Positions 34,394-43,846 of a DNA stretch of 64,000 bases are shown here, piece after piece (the first letter of the stretch is position 1; the number at the start of each line of letters is the position of its first letter). The notes under the pieces are model-generated. The model did no database searches. It saw only the letters and a list, made by a program, of their open reading frames with translations, and was not told the origin of the DNA. The stretch is from Methanomassiliicoccales archaeon. GTDB taxonomy: Archaea > Thermoplasmatota > Thermoplasmata > Methanomassiliicoccales > UBA472. The stretch is taken from positions 1-64,000 of the forward strand of contig JAPKYJ010000021.1 in assembly GCA_026394375.1 (NCBI GenBank). The letters are read 5' to 3'. Made by a program: the position numbers and the translations under genes.

Positions 34394-35197
34394 ATGGAGG
34401 AGCGCAAGCTGAGGGTCGCGGACTACATGATCCGCGAGGTGGTCTCTATCCCCGCCGATTTCACCGTGGAGCAGGCGGTCGACAATCTCATCCACACCGA
34501 GTTCCACGGCATGCCCGTCACGGAGAACGGCCGGTTGGTCGGGTTCGTGACCGCCAAGGAGCTGCTGCGCAACATCGACCGGCCGCAGGCGAAGGTGCGG
34601 GATATTATCCGCCGGGGCACCTATTCCGTCAATACCGAAATGGACCTGGACGACGCAGCCAGGGTACTGTTCCGCTACGGTCTGCGCAACGTGCCGGTCG
34701 TGAACGACAAAGATGAGCTCATCGGCATCATCTCCAATCTGGACATCGTCCGCTCCCACATCGAGCGGGCGACCCCGAACAAAGTGCTCATGATCAAGAC
34801 CTTCCTGGAGAAGAAGCACGGCATCCACATCGACGTGAAGCGGAGGGTCATACCGATCGAGGAGCTCCGCCCGACGCAGCACGAGGTCTTCGCCGATGAG
34901 CTGCTCGGTCGCAAGGAAGAGATTAAGCGCGGACTTGTGGAACCGCTCATTGTCATCCAGAGGAGAGATCACTACCTGTTGGTAGACGGTCATCATCGCG
35001 TCATGGCGGCGAGGCAGATGGGAGTGCGGCAGTTCTCCGCCGTCGTCTTAGAGCCGGAACGGGACGTGGACCTGGGCATGGAGAAGTCCGCGGACATCCG
35101 CGGGCTGCACACCATGGATGACGTCAAGATCATCGACGGCTCGCACCATCCTTTGGTGGAGATCACCACGCGGCTGCTGAAGGACGAAGGGCGCTGA
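34394..35197 (+). CDS. CBS-pair protein with ParB/SerK-like domain
   Basis: A 267-aa protein. Two CBS motifs occupy residues 1-125 (VADYMIREVVSIPADFTVEQ; RDIIRRGTYSVNTEMDLDDA), a module that usually senses adenosyl ligands. A ParB/sulfiredoxin-like domain follows (about 145-235; IPIEELRPTQHEVF, then LVDGHHRVMAARQMG). The DGHHR motif is shared with archaeal ADP-dependent serine kinase SerK, so small-molecule phosphorylation is as likely as DNA partitioning. Start ATG 34394 follows GGTGAG. Confidence 0.75.
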   Translation: MEERKLRVADYMIREVVSIPADFTVEQAVDNLIHTEFHGMPVTENGRLVGFVTAKELLRNIDRPQAKVRDIIRRGTYSVNTEMDLDDAARVLFRYGLRNVPVVNDKDELIGIISNLDIVRSHIERATPNKVLMIKTFLEKKHGIHIDVKRRVIPIEELRPTQHEVFADELLGRKEEIKRGLVEPLIVIQRRDHYLLVDGHHRVMAARQMGVRQFSAVVLEPERDVDLGMEKSADIRGLHTMDDVKIIDGSHHPLVEITTRLLKDEGR

Positions 35198-35242
35198 CGC
35201 TTTCTATTGAATAAACGGAAAGAAGGAGGATGGCCTCGGTCC

Positions 35243-37561
35243 TCATTGCTTTCTTATCGACTCGAGGATGATCCTCTGCTCCGTGGACGCCACCATGGGG
35301 ATGGTGTTGATGACCGTGTCCGGGTTGAGGCTGATGCTGTCAATGCCCGCCCGAACCAGGAACTCGGTGAACTCCGGGTACACGGACGGAGCTTGGCCGC
35401 AGATGCCGACCGGTACGCCTTTCTTGTGTGCCGCGTCGATGAGCATCTTGATGGCGCGTTTGATGGCGTCGTAGCGCTCGTCGAAGTACCCCATCTTGCC
35501 CAGGATCTCGGAGTCCCGGTCCGCGCCCATAATCAGCTGCGTTAGGTCATTGGAGCCGATCGAGAAGCCGTCGCAGACGTCGCAGAACTCCTCGGCCATG
35601 AAGATGATGACCGGCACCTCGGCCATGAGGTAGAGCTTGAAGTCCGGTCCCCGGCGGAGGCCGATCTCGTCCATCATGCAGTTGATGTCCTTGACCTCCT
35701 GGATGGTGCGCACGAAGGGCAGCATGACCCAGATGTTCTTCAGGTTCATCTCCTCGCGCGCCTTCTTCACCGCCTGCAGCTCCAGCTTGAACGCTTCCCG
35801 GTATTGAGGCGAGACGTAGCGGGAGCAGCCCCGCCATCCGATCATGGGGTTGGCCTCCTGCGGCTCGAATTTCTCACCGCCAGGCATGGAGCGGTACTCG
35901 TTGGTCTTGAAGTCCGATAGGCGCAATATGATCGGGCGGGGGAAGAACGCCTTTCCCACGATTCCGATGCCCTCCGCCAACTTGTCCACCAGTTCTTGTG
36001 ATCGGCCTTTCTCCATCATGGCCTGGGGGTGCTCCTGCACGAAGGAGGTGAAGAGGAACTCGATGCGCATCAGCCCTACCCCGGAGACAGGAAGCTTGGA
36101 GTATTCCTCCGCCTTGTGGGGGATGCCCACGTTGAGCATGATCTTGGTGCCGGTGACTGGGACGCTCGCTGCCGCCATCATCATAGGGGCGTTCTCAGCC
36201 GTCTTCTCCTCCGCTCCCTCGAACACCAGGCCGCGAGTTCCGTCGACGGTGATGAGCATGCCGTCGCTCAATTTCTCGGTCGCCTCCCTGGTCCCGACAA
36301 TGCAGGGAGTGCCTAGCTCGCGCGCCACGATAGCCGCGTGGCAGGTCATGCCTCCCTCGTCGGTGACGATGGCCGCGGCTCTGGTCATGGCGGGCACCAT
36401 GTCCGGCGAGGTCATGACCGTCACCAGCACATCGCCCTTCTTGACCACATCCAGGCTCTCATCCTCCTTCAGTACGCGGACCGGTCCGGAGACCACTCCC
36501 GGGCTGGCCGCCAATCCCTTCAGTAGGACTTTGATCGCCTGCTTCTCCTCTGGCTTCGCTTCCTTGCCCTTCATGCCGTTCGCCTTCCCTGCCTTTCCGT
36601 TCGCGCTGAGGGTCGTCACAGGCCTTGCCTGCACGACGTAGAAATTTCCATCCTCCAGGCACCATTCGATGTCCATCGGCTTGTTGTAATGTAGTTCGAT
36701 CTGGTTCCCCACGTCCGCGATCTCCAGAATTTGCTCGTCGCTGAGCTTCTGCGCCTCCGCGATATTGGCGGGGACGTTCTGCTTGATCGTTTCTCCGGTC
36801 TTCCCGCGGACCAGTTTCCAGGTCTGCTTCGAGATCCTCTTGCTGATGATCTTGGTGTGGAACTTGTCCACCACATAGGTGTCAGGGGTGACCTTGCCGC
36901 CCACGATGGACTCGCCCAATCCATAGCCAGCCTCCACGATGATGTGCGGAAGCTCGGAGTTTGGATCTACGGTGAACATGATGCCGGCGACCTCTGAATT
37001 GATCATCTTCTGCACCACCACTGCCAGCTTCACCACCGAGTGCTCGAAGCCCTTGGAGTGGCGGTAGGCGATGGCCCGGGGCGTATAGAGCGAGGACCAG
37101 CACTTCCTTACCTTGTCGATGAGGTCGTCTGGGTCCCCGATGTTGAGGAAAGTGTCCTGTTGGCCCGCGAAGCTCGCCGTCGGCAGGTCCTCGGCGGTGG
37201 CGCTCGACCTCACTGCCACCAGGCCAAGCTTCTTCTTGCTTTCGAACATGGAGTGGAATTCCTTCAGGACCTCGAAGCGGAGGTCGTCCGGGACCTTGGC
37301 ATCCTCGAAGGCCTTGCGGATCTTGATCGAGGTCTCCTGCAACGAGCTCTCCGAGGTGACGTCCACTTTCTGCATCAAAGCCTCGATCTCGCTGGTCAGC
37401 CCGTTCTTCTCCAGGAAGTAGTCATAGGCTACGGTGGTGAGCACGAATCCGCTCGGGACGTCGAATCCCGCAGAAGTAAGCTCCCCCAGGTTCGCGGCCT
37501 TTCCACCGGCAATGGGAATATCATTGACTCCCAGTTCTGCGATGCTCATTATCCTCTTCAT
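35243..37561 (-). CDS. ppsA: Phosphoenolpyruvate synthase
   Basis: A 772-aa enzyme converting pyruvate, ATP and water to PEP, AMP and phosphate. The N-terminal ATP-grasp domain has GGKAANLGELTSAGFDVPSG. The phosphohistidine is in TDEGGMTCHAAIVARELG near residue 415. The C-terminal barrel has SIGSNDLTQL and GICGQAPS with the catalytic Cys. The ATG at 37561 follows GAGGTGA. Facing porCDAB, it completes a route from acetyl-CoA through pyruvate to PEP. Confidence 0.96.
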   Translation of the reverse strand: MKRIMSIAELGVNDIPIAGGKAANLGELTSAGFDVPSGFVLTTVAYDYFLEKNGLTSEIEALMQKVDVTSESSLQETSIKIRKAFEDAKVPDDLRFEVLKEFHSMFESKKKLGLVAVRSSATAEDLPTASFAGQQDTFLNIGDPDDLIDKVRKCWSSLYTPRAIAYRHSKGFEHSVVKLAVVVQKMINSEVAGIMFTVDPNSELPHIIVEAGYGLGESIVGGKVTPDTYVVDKFHTKIISKRISKQTWKLVRGKTGETIKQNVPANIAEAQKLSDEQILEIADVGNQIELHYNKPMDIEWCLEDGNFYVVQARPVTTLSANGKAGKANGMKGKEAKPEEKQAIKVLLKGLAASPGVVSGPVRVLKEDESLDVVKKGDVLVTVMTSPDMVPAMTRAAAIVTDEGGMTCHAAIVARELGTPCIVGTREATEKLSDGMLITVDGTRGLVFEGAEEKTAENAPMMMAAASVPVTGTKIMLNVGIPHKAEEYSKLPVSGVGLMRIEFLFTSFVQEHPQAMMEKGRSQELVDKLAEGIGIVGKAFFPRPIILRLSDFKTNEYRSMPGGEKFEPQEANPMIGWRGCSRYVSPQYREAFKLELQAVKKAREEMNLKNIWVMLPFVRTIQEVKDINCMMDEIGLRRGPDFKLYLMAEVPVIIFMAEEFCDVCDGFSIGSNDLTQLIMGADRDSEILGKMGYFDERYDAIKRAIKMLIDAAHKKGVPVGICGQAPSVYPEFTEFLVRAGIDSISLNPDTVINTIPMVASTEQRIILESIRKQ

Positions 37562-37976
37562 TGTCTCACCTCGGATCAAGAAGGGGTTTGACTCGCAGGG
37601 ACTGCGGGAAGCCGCATCCCAAGCTTGCGATAGCGGTTAGGTCGAATAAACTCATTGGTAGTAACCTTATTGCAGTAGCAGGGTAGGTCAGATATATTTA
37701 TATACAAACATGCTGAATAATTTACCAGCTAATATCCGCTATCGTCCGCAAAGACCCTGAACCGGCTTGGGTTCGTTTGGCGAGGGAAGGTCGGGCAAAG
37801 GAATCCGTTTCCTTCATCTTGGCTATTCTTTTCATCACTATCGAGGCAAAAACGAATCGTTAATCATTGTTTTATCTACGTTTTCAAGCGATTTAATGTG
37901 TGCATTCGTAGAGTAACCTGTGATACATTCAAATATCATCATCGATTTCAGGAATGACAGCGCGCGGGGGTTTGAC
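37562..37976. other. Divergent promoter region between ppsA and porCDAB
   Basis: About 415 bp. A strong AT-rich element, ATATATTTATATAC, lies at 37692-37705, and GATTTAATG lies at 37890-37898. The second would serve porC (transcription from about 37917). The first may serve ppsA with a leader of about 100 nt. No RNA gene is seen. Shared control of the two anabolic enzymes from this region is plausible. Confidence 0.45.
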
Positions 37977-38537
37977 TTGAGCACGGTCGAGATCCGATGG
38001 CACGGCAGGGGTGGCCAAGGTGTGGTGACTGCGAATGAGATCCTGGCGGGAGCGGCCTTGCGCGAAGGAAAATACATCAAGGCCTTCCCGGAGTTCGGGC
38101 CAGAAAGGATGGGAGCGCCCATCCGGGCGTTCGCGCGCATCTCCGACAGCCCCATCAACGTGCACAGCCAGGTGTACTATCCCGACTATGTGGTGGTCTT
38201 GGACCCGACCCTCCTGAGCAGCCCCATGATCAGAGAGGGGCTGAAGGATAAGGGGGCATTGATTGCCAACTATGGCGAAGGAAATGCCAAGTTGCACGCC
38301 CTTCTGGACAACGGCTTCTCCGTCCACTCGGTGAACGCCACCAAGATATCTATGGAGGAGATCGGCAAGCCCATGGCCAACACGGCCATGCTGGGCGCTT
38401 TCGTCCGCATCTCCAAGTTGGTAGACATCAAGACGGTGACCTCGGAGCTGGCGGCCAAGTTCGCTGGCAAGCTCAACCAAGAGGTCATCAACAAGAACGT
38501 GCGGGCGGTCGAGCGGGCGTATGAGGAGGTGCAGTGA
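37977..38537 (+). CDS. porC: Pyruvate:ferredoxin oxidoreductase, gamma subunit
   Basis: The 186-aa gamma chain opens STVEIRWHGRGGQGVVTANE, the family signature. The TTG at 37977 is chosen because homologues start just before VEIRxHGRGGQG; a GTG at 37920 would add 19 residues. POR makes acetyl-CoA and CO2 from pyruvate, or the reverse, with ferredoxin. It is first of four tightly packed genes. It could instead serve a 2-ketoisovalerate oxidoreductase, but the alpha and beta sequences favour pyruvate. Confidence 0.92.
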   Translation: MSTVEIRWHGRGGQGVVTANEILAGAALREGKYIKAFPEFGPERMGAPIRAFARISDSPINVHSQVYYPDYVVVLDPTLLSSPMIREGLKDKGALIANYGEGNAKLHALLDNGFSVHSVNATKISMEEIGKPMANTAMLGAFVRISKLVDIKTVTSELAAKFAGKLNQEVINKNVRAVERAYEEVQ

Positions 38538-38819
38538 ATGGTGAACGAGAAGGCCAGCGAGCTGACCGAGGGAGCGATGATCACCGAGCCCGGCAGCTCG
38601 CGCAAGTACAAGACGGGCGACTGGCGCTCCAAGAGGCCAGAGTGCGACGAGGACAAGTGCACCAATTGCCTCATCTGCTGGATATACTGTCCTGATAACA
38701 GCATAATCGTAGAGAAGGGAAAGAGGGTCGGTTTCAAGCTCACTCATTGCAAAGGCTGCGGCATCTGCGCGAACCAGTGTCCGGCCAAGGCGATCACCAT
38801 GAAGGAGGAGGTGGCATAG
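38538..38819 (+). CDS. porD: Pyruvate:ferredoxin oxidoreductase, delta subunit
   Basis: A 93-aa ferredoxin-like subunit with two 4Fe-4S motifs: CTNCLICWIYCPDN and CKGCGICANQCPAKAI. It relays electrons from the thiamine site to external ferredoxin. The ATG directly follows the porC stop, and its own stop abuts porA. Confidence 0.95.
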   Translation: MVNEKASELTEGAMITEPGSSRKYKTGDWRSKRPECDEDKCTNCLICWIYCPDNSIIVEKGKRVGFKLTHCKGCGICANQCPAKAITMKEEVA

Positions 38820-39980
38820 ATGCAGAACGTGGCCATGAACGGCGATCAGGCGATCGCACTGGCATGGAAGCAGATCGACCCGGACGTGGTGGCGGCGTAC
38901 CCCATCACCCCCCAGACCATCATAGTAGAGGCGTTCTCGGAGTTCGTTGCCGACGGTCTAGTGAACACCGAATACGTGTGCGCGGAGTCAGAGCACAGCG
39001 CCATGAGCCTGTGCATCGGTGCATCCGCTGCCGGAGCGAGGGTAGCCACTGCAACCGCATCCGCTGGTCTGGCGTTCATGTGGGAGACGCTCTACATCGC
39101 CTCGGGCATGAGACTCCCCATCGTAATGGCGGTGGCGAACCGTGCGCTCAGCGGACCGATCAACATCCATTGCGATCATAGCGATGCCATGGGTGCTCGG
39201 GATTCGGGCTGGATCCAGCTCTTCGGGGAGAACGTGCAGGAGGCCTACGACGACTCACTGATGGCGTTCCGCATCGCCGAGCATATGGACATCCGACTAC
39301 CGATCATGACCTGCCTGGACGGGTTCATCGTCACCCACTCGCTGGAGCGGCTCGAGGCGCTTCCCGATGACGTGGTCAAGAAGTTCGTGGGCGAGTTCAA
39401 ATGGAAACGCTCCCTGCTGGACATCAAGAACCCCACCACCATGGGTCCGTTCGACTGGACCGACTACTATTTCGAGCACAAGTACCAGCAGGCGGAGGCG
39501 ATGAAGCGCGTTCCCGCGGTGGTCAAGAGCGTGAGCGAGGAGTTCGCCCAGCTGAGCGGCAGGAAGTACGACCTCATCGAACCGTACAAGCTGGACGATG
39601 CCGACTACGCTTTGGTGGCCATGGGCTCGACCGCCGGCACCCTCAAGGAAGTGGTGGATGGGCTGCGGGCGGAGGGCAAGAAGGTAGGCAGCTTGAAACT
39701 GCGGCTGTTCCGGCCATTTCCCGCGGAGGAGTTGGCCAAGACCCTAGAAGGCCTGAAGGGAGTGGCGGTGCTGGACCGAGCGCTGAGCATCGGCGCGGCC
39801 GGTCCGATATTCCCCGAGCTCCGTTCAGCGTTGTTCGAGGCGCCCAAGAGGCCACGCATCACCAATTACATCTATGGATTGGGAGGGAGGGACATCAAGC
39901 CGGAGGAACTGCGCACGGTCTATAATCAGCTGATGCATAACCAGGGTGAGACGGTCAACTACCTGGGGGTGAGGGCGTGA
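38820..39980 (+). CDS. porA: Pyruvate:ferredoxin oxidoreductase, alpha subunit
   Basis: A 386-aa chain with the pyrimidine-binding region (AYPITPQTIIVEAFSEFVAD near residue 25) and the AESEHSAMSLCIGASAAGAR segment. The C-terminal transketolase-like domain has SLKLRLFRPFPAEEL. It combines with the beta subunit to form the TPP active site. Its end overlaps the porB start by 4 bp. Confidence 0.96.
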   Translation: MQNVAMNGDQAIALAWKQIDPDVVAAYPITPQTIIVEAFSEFVADGLVNTEYVCAESEHSAMSLCIGASAAGARVATATASAGLAFMWETLYIASGMRLPIVMAVANRALSGPINIHCDHSDAMGARDSGWIQLFGENVQEAYDDSLMAFRIAEHMDIRLPIMTCLDGFIVTHSLERLEALPDDVVKKFVGEFKWKRSLLDIKNPTTMGPFDWTDYYFEHKYQQAEAMKRVPAVVKSVSEEFAQLSGRKYDLIEPYKLDDADYALVAMGSTAGTLKEVVDGLRAEGKKVGSLKLRLFRPFPAEELAKTLEGLKGVAVLDRALSIGAAGPIFPELRSALFEAPKRPRITNYIYGLGGRDIKPEELRTVYNQLMHNQGETVNYLGVRA

Positions 39981-40924
39981 CCGTCACCAGCCTCAAGTTG
40001 CTCTCCGAGCGTGAGGACCGCTATGTGGAAGGCCACCGCCTATGCGCTGGCTGCGCAGAGCCGATCATCGCTCGGCAGATACTCATGGCCACGGACAAGC
40101 CCGTGGTGGTGTCGAACGCCACCGGTTGCTTCGAGGTCTCTTCCAGCATCTATCCCTACACCTCGTGGAACGTGCCCTGGATACACAGCGCCTTTGAGAA
40201 CGCCGCCCCGACCATCGGAGGGGTGGAAGCGGCATACAACGCCCTCAAGCGGAAGGGAAAGATCACCGAGGACATCCGCTTCCTATCCTTCGGCGGCGAT
40301 GGGGCGACCTACGACATAGGCTTCCAGGCGATCTCCGGAGCGATAGAGAGGGGTAGCCACTTCCTGTACGTATGCCTGAACAACGAGGCCTACATGAACA
40401 CCGGCATACAGAGGTCCGGCGCCACCATGAGGGGAGCGCAGACCACCACCAGTCCAGCCGGTAAGTGCGTTCCAGGGAAGAAGGAGTTCCCCAAGGACCT
40501 GACCAAGATCATCATCGCCCACGATCTTCCCTATGCTGCCCAAGCCTCGCCGCACAATTACAAGGACATGATCGAGAAGGCGGCCAAGGGCTTCGAGGCC
40601 AACGGACCGGCATTCATAAATGTGGTCGCACCCTGTCCGCGCGGCTGGCGCTTCGACTCCGCCAAGACCATCGAGATCTCTAAGCTGGCGGTGGAGACGT
40701 GCATCTGGCCGCTGTACGAGTTCGAGAACGGGACCTGGAGGCTGACGGGCGAGAGCAAGCGCATCGCCGGTGGGGACAGGAAGAAGCTGCCGGTGAGCGA
40801 TTGGCTCAAGTCCCAAGGAAGGTTCAGCCATTTGACCAAGGAGAAGTGGTCCTATGTGGCCGAAGAGATACAGGCCAACGTGGACAAGAAATGGGAAGAA
40901 CTCCTCAAGCTCTGCAAGCAGTGA
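39977..40924 (+). CDS. porB: Pyruvate:ferredoxin oxidoreductase, beta subunit
   Basis: A 315-aa TPP-binding chain. The cluster cysteines appear as GHRLCAGCAEPI and NATGCFEVSS. The TPP/Mg motif is GGDGATYDIGFQAISGAIER, then NNEAYMNTGIQRSGAT, and a later Cys in VAPCPRGW. With porCDA it completes the enzyme. It ends about 120 bp before the nitroreductase gene. Confidence 0.96.
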   Translation: MTVTSLKLLSEREDRYVEGHRLCAGCAEPIIARQILMATDKPVVVSNATGCFEVSSSIYPYTSWNVPWIHSAFENAAPTIGGVEAAYNALKRKGKITEDIRFLSFGGDGATYDIGFQAISGAIERGSHFLYVCLNNEAYMNTGIQRSGATMRGAQTTTSPAGKCVPGKKEFPKDLTKIIIAHDLPYAAQASPHNYKDMIEKAAKGFEANGPAFINVVAPCPRGWRFDSAKTIEISKLAVETCIWPLYEFENGTWRLTGESKRIAGGDRKKLPVSDWLKSQGRFSHLTKEKWSYVAEEIQANVDKKWEELLKLCKQ

Positions 40925-41041
40925 ACGCATCCTTTGGCGGGTGGTTTCCTACTCCGCCAGAGGACGTTCCGCTCTTTATCCATTCTCTGAGCAATCAATG
41001 AATACTCGGTGCTCCGTCTTGTCGACATTCGGTGAGAACCA

Positions 41042-41584
41042 ATGGATTTCATGGACCTAGTCAACACTCGGAAGAGCGTTCGAACATACACTGACCAGTC
41101 GGTGGAGGAGGAGAAGATCGCCACGATCTTGGAGGCGGCAAGATTGGCGCCCTCTGCTGTTAACTGCCAACCTTGGCAATACATCGTCGTCAAGGAGAAG
41201 GCGACCATCGAGAAGATCGCCGATGCCTCAATGATCAACTCCTGGCTCAAGAAGGCGCCTTGCGTCATAATCGCCTGCGCTGACCCGAACGTGGACCATA
41301 CGGTCAATGGCATGGACTACTATCTGGTCGACCTGGCCATCTCCATGGAACATCTCGTCCTTGCAGCCACGGAACTGGGTCTGGGCACATGCTGGCTCGC
41401 CGGCTACGATGAAGGCAAGGTCCGGTCGATACTGGGCATCCCGGAGAAGATGAGGGTGGTAGCCATGACCCCACTTGGTTATCCGGCAGAGAAGGAGAGC
41501 ATCGGGGGCGGCCTCCGGAAGACGTTGGCAGGGAGCAAGAAACGAAAACCGATGGAGGAGATGCTCCACCGCGAGAAGTGGTGA
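41042..41584 (+). CDS. Nitroreductase-family flavoprotein
   Basis: A 180-aa FMN-dependent oxidoreductase fold. VNTRKSVRTYTDQSVEEEKI is the FMN-phosphate-binding start. RLAPSAVNCQPWQYIVV, GLGTCWLAGYDEGKV and MTPLGYPAEK are typical. Substrates in the family range from nitroaromatics to quinones and flavins, and cannot be told here. ATG 41042 follows GGTGAG. It follows porB, but is probably transcribed separately. Confidence 0.9.
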   Translation: MDFMDLVNTRKSVRTYTDQSVEEEKIATILEAARLAPSAVNCQPWQYIVVKEKATIEKIADASMINSWLKKAPCVIIACADPNVDHTVNGMDYYLVDLAISMEHLVLAATELGLGTCWLAGYDEGKVRSILGIPEKMRVVAMTPLGYPAEKESIGGGLRKTLAGSKKRKPMEEMLHREKW

Positions 41585-41666
41585 GCCTTTCGGGCATTTC
41601 TCGCCCTGGCCCGCTTAAAAGGGAGACGATCCGATTCTTGGTCAGTTGAGAAGAAGTACTGCGTCC

Positions 41667-41891
41667 CTAGCCTTCTTGCTGCGATGCTAGGAGCTCCTCC
41701 CAGAGCTTGATGGTCTCTCGGGCGTCCTCTTCATCCACTGTCTGGATGGCGAAGCCCGCATGCAAGACTACATAGTCTCCCATCCTCGCCTCCACCAGCG
41801 AGACGTTCGTTTCGCGCTGCACGCCACCGAAGTCAACGACCGCTATATCGCCTTTGATGGAGACGATCTTACCCGGGATAGCAAGACACAT
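41667..41891 (-). CDS. hypC: Hydrogenase maturation chaperone HypC/HupF
   Basis: A 74-aa protein beginning MCLAIPGKIVSIKGDIAVVD. The N-terminal Met-Cys is the catalytic Cys that carries the Fe(CN)2CO unit with HypD. GDYVVLHAGFAIQTVDEEDA matches the family end. It implies a NiFe hydrogenase elsewhere in the genome, fitting the presence of nikR. No other hyp gene is in the window. Confidence 0.95.
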   Translation of the reverse strand: MCLAIPGKIVSIKGDIAVVDFGGVQRETNVSLVEARMGDYVVLHAGFAIQTVDEEDARETIKLWEELLASQQEG

Positions 41892-41900
41892 CGATCGACC

Positions 41901-42290
41901 TCACGAGGACATGATCTTCAATATGGCTTCCGCAAGCTGGCCGTCGCAGGCCAGGAGAGCTTCCATGGCCTTCTCCCGGCTCACCCCGGTCTGGTCCATG
42001 ACCAGTTTAATGTCCTCCTCAGGGACCGTCGGGCCGGAAGGAGCAGGGACGGCAGCGGTTTTCGATGGCGTTGCCGTCAGGGGCACGACCTCCACCTCTC
42101 CAACGATCTGGAAGGTCTTCTGGCCCTGCATCTCCACGATCGTGACGGACGCGTCCTTGATGATGTACTGCGTGGTCTTGGTGCGGACCACCACCTCGGA
42201 GACGTCCTCGAGCTCCTCCGTCTTTATCCCAAGCTTGCGCATCGCTTGCTTGACCTGACGGGGGTTCATTCGCCCCATACCTGGCATCAT
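41901..42290 (-). CDS. nac: Nascent polypeptide-associated complex protein (archaeal NAC)
   Basis: A 129-aa protein. Residues 1-75 form the NAC beta-barrel, starting with MNPRQVKQAMRKLGIKTEEL. A Pro/Ala-rich linker and a C-terminal UBA domain (KLVMDQTGVSREKAMEALLA) follow. It binds ribosomes as a homodimer and shields nascent chains. It lies 9 bp upstream of hypC on the same strand. Confidence 0.95.
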   Translation of the reverse strand: MMPGMGRMNPRQVKQAMRKLGIKTEELEDVSEVVVRTKTTQYIIKDASVTIVEMQGQKTFQIVGEVEVVPLTATPSKTAAVPAPSGPTVPEEDIKLVMDQTGVSREKAMEALLACDGQLAEAILKIMSS

Positions 42291-42383
42291 GCTATCGGCT
42301 AAGTGATTGAGGGACGGCTATTAAAGCCTTCTAAGATTCGTTGCGCGCCCTCTCTCAGGAAATGGAATGAAGAGATGGAAGGT

Positions 42384-42406
42384 GGTCCCCGAGAGGCTCG
42401 GGGATC
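42384..42406 (-). terminator. Strong hairpin after glnA
   Basis: A stem of ten pairs (one G-T) around CCCCGAG/CTCGGGG with a 3-nt loop, starting about 10 nt after the glnA stop. It is followed on the minus strand by a moderately pyrimidine-rich tract. It could act as terminator or 3'-end stabiliser. Confidence 0.55.
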
Positions 42407-42415
42407 CGTTCTCGT

Positions 42416-43768
42416 CTACAAGGTCCTAAGGTACTTCTGGTGCTCCCAGTCGGTGACCCAGGCACGGTACTGGTCCCACTCCTCAGTCTTGATATGCATG
42501 TAGTGGTTGAAGATGTGGTCGCCCAGAGTCTCTCTCATCAGCTTGCTCTGGGAGAAGACCTCCAAGGCATCGCCCAGGCTCTCAGGCAGGCTGTCGATCT
42601 TGAGCTTCTTGCGTTCCTCTCGGCTCATGTGGTAGATGTCGCGCTCCACAGGCTCCGGCGGAAAGAGGTCCCGCTCCATGCCGTCCAAACCGGAGGCGAG
42701 CATGACCGCGAACTGCAGATACGGATTGCCGGCGGGGTCCGGGTTGCGAAGCTCCACTCTCGCCCTTCCTCCCCTTCCGGCCGGGACCCGAATCAAGGCG
42801 CTCCGGTTCATGTTGGCCCAAGATATGTAGCACGGCGCCTCGTAGCCAGGCACCAACCGCTTGTAGGAGTTGACGTGCGAGGCCAGAATGACGCAGTTGT
42901 CTCGGGCATGGACCAGCAGGCCGCCCATGTACTTCAGGGCCATATCGCTCAATCCGTACTTGCCGCTCGGGTCGTCGAAGGCGTTGCGGCCGTCCACGGT
43001 CGCCATGCTCTGGTGCACATGCATGCCCGAACCATTGATCCCGAACAGCGGCTTGGGCATGAAGGTGGCGTACAACCCGTACTGAGCGGCGATAATCTTG
43101 ACGCCCAGTTTGAGGGTCATCATCCGGTCCGCCATGGTGAGGGCGTTCTGATAGCGCAGATCGACCTCCAGCTGTCCTGGCGCCACCTCGTGGTGCGAGG
43201 CTTCCATGTCGAAGTGCATGGCGTCAAAATTGAGCATGATGTCCTTGCGCACCATCTCGCCCGCGTCCAAGGGCATGAGGTCGAAATAACCGCCCGAATC
43301 GGCGGGCTGCAGGACGGGACAACCGTCATCGTCCATCTTGAAAAGGAAGAACTCGAACTCTGGGCCGACGTTGAAGGTGAACCCCCTCTCCTTCGCCTTG
43401 GCTATCATCTTCTCCAGAACCCAGCGCGGATCGCCTTTGAACCGGTTGCCCGAGTGGTCGGAGATGGTGCACATGAAGCGCGCCGTCTTCATCGGGCCGT
43501 CGCAAGTCCACGGGTAGATCTGGAACGATTCGAGGATGGGGTTCGCCCGCATGTCCGATTCCTCGATGGTGGCGTATCCCAAGATGGAAGAGCCATCGAT
43601 GAAAACGCCCTCGTCCATCGCCCGGTCCAGCTTGGTGATTGGAATGGACACGCTCTTCACGTTTCCGAGTATGTCGGAGAACTGCATCTCGATGAAGCGT
43701 ACTTCCTCGTCCTTGACCACCTTGAGGATGTGCTCCTTGGCCTCATTCAACGTTTTCGGCGAAGTCAT
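42416..43768 (-). CDS. glnA: Glutamine synthetase, type I
   Basis: A 450-aa enzyme forming glutamine from glutamate, ammonia and ATP. Signatures are DGSSILGYATIEESDMRANP at the N-terminus, VGPEFEFFLF, EASHHEVAPGQLEVDLRY, NGSGMHVHQS, and RNPDPAGNPYLQFAVMLA near the C-terminus. There is no obvious adenylylation loop tyrosine, consistent with the archaeal/Gram-positive GSI-alpha type. It stands alone without a PII gene. Confidence 0.96.
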   Translation of the reverse strand: MTSPKTLNEAKEHILKVVKDEEVRFIEMQFSDILGNVKSVSIPITKLDRAMDEGVFIDGSSILGYATIEESDMRANPILESFQIYPWTCDGPMKTARFMCTISDHSGNRFKGDPRWVLEKMIAKAKERGFTFNVGPEFEFFLFKMDDDGCPVLQPADSGGYFDLMPLDAGEMVRKDIMLNFDAMHFDMEASHHEVAPGQLEVDLRYQNALTMADRMMTLKLGVKIIAAQYGLYATFMPKPLFGINGSGMHVHQSMATVDGRNAFDDPSGKYGLSDMALKYMGGLLVHARDNCVILASHVNSYKRLVPGYEAPCYISWANMNRSALIRVPAGRGGRARVELRNPDPAGNPYLQFAVMLASGLDGMERDLFPPEPVERDIYHMSREERKKLKIDSLPESLGDALEVFSQSKLMRETLGDHIFNHYMHIKTEEWDQYRAWVTDWEHQKYLRTL

Positions 43769-43846
43769 GGAAAACGCCTATCTTGGAGAGAGTAGAAGAA
43801 CATTTCCATTCGCTCCCAGGCTCGCATGCATGCGATCGTGCTGAGG

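Noticed and set aside
37692-37705. AT-rich element as a possible replication origin
   Set aside because: No origin-recognition repeats or cdc6 gene nearby; it reads as a promoter element.
42440-43795. 451-codon plus-strand frame opposite glnA
   Set aside because: Exact shadow of glnA with His/Val-rich non-protein-like composition.
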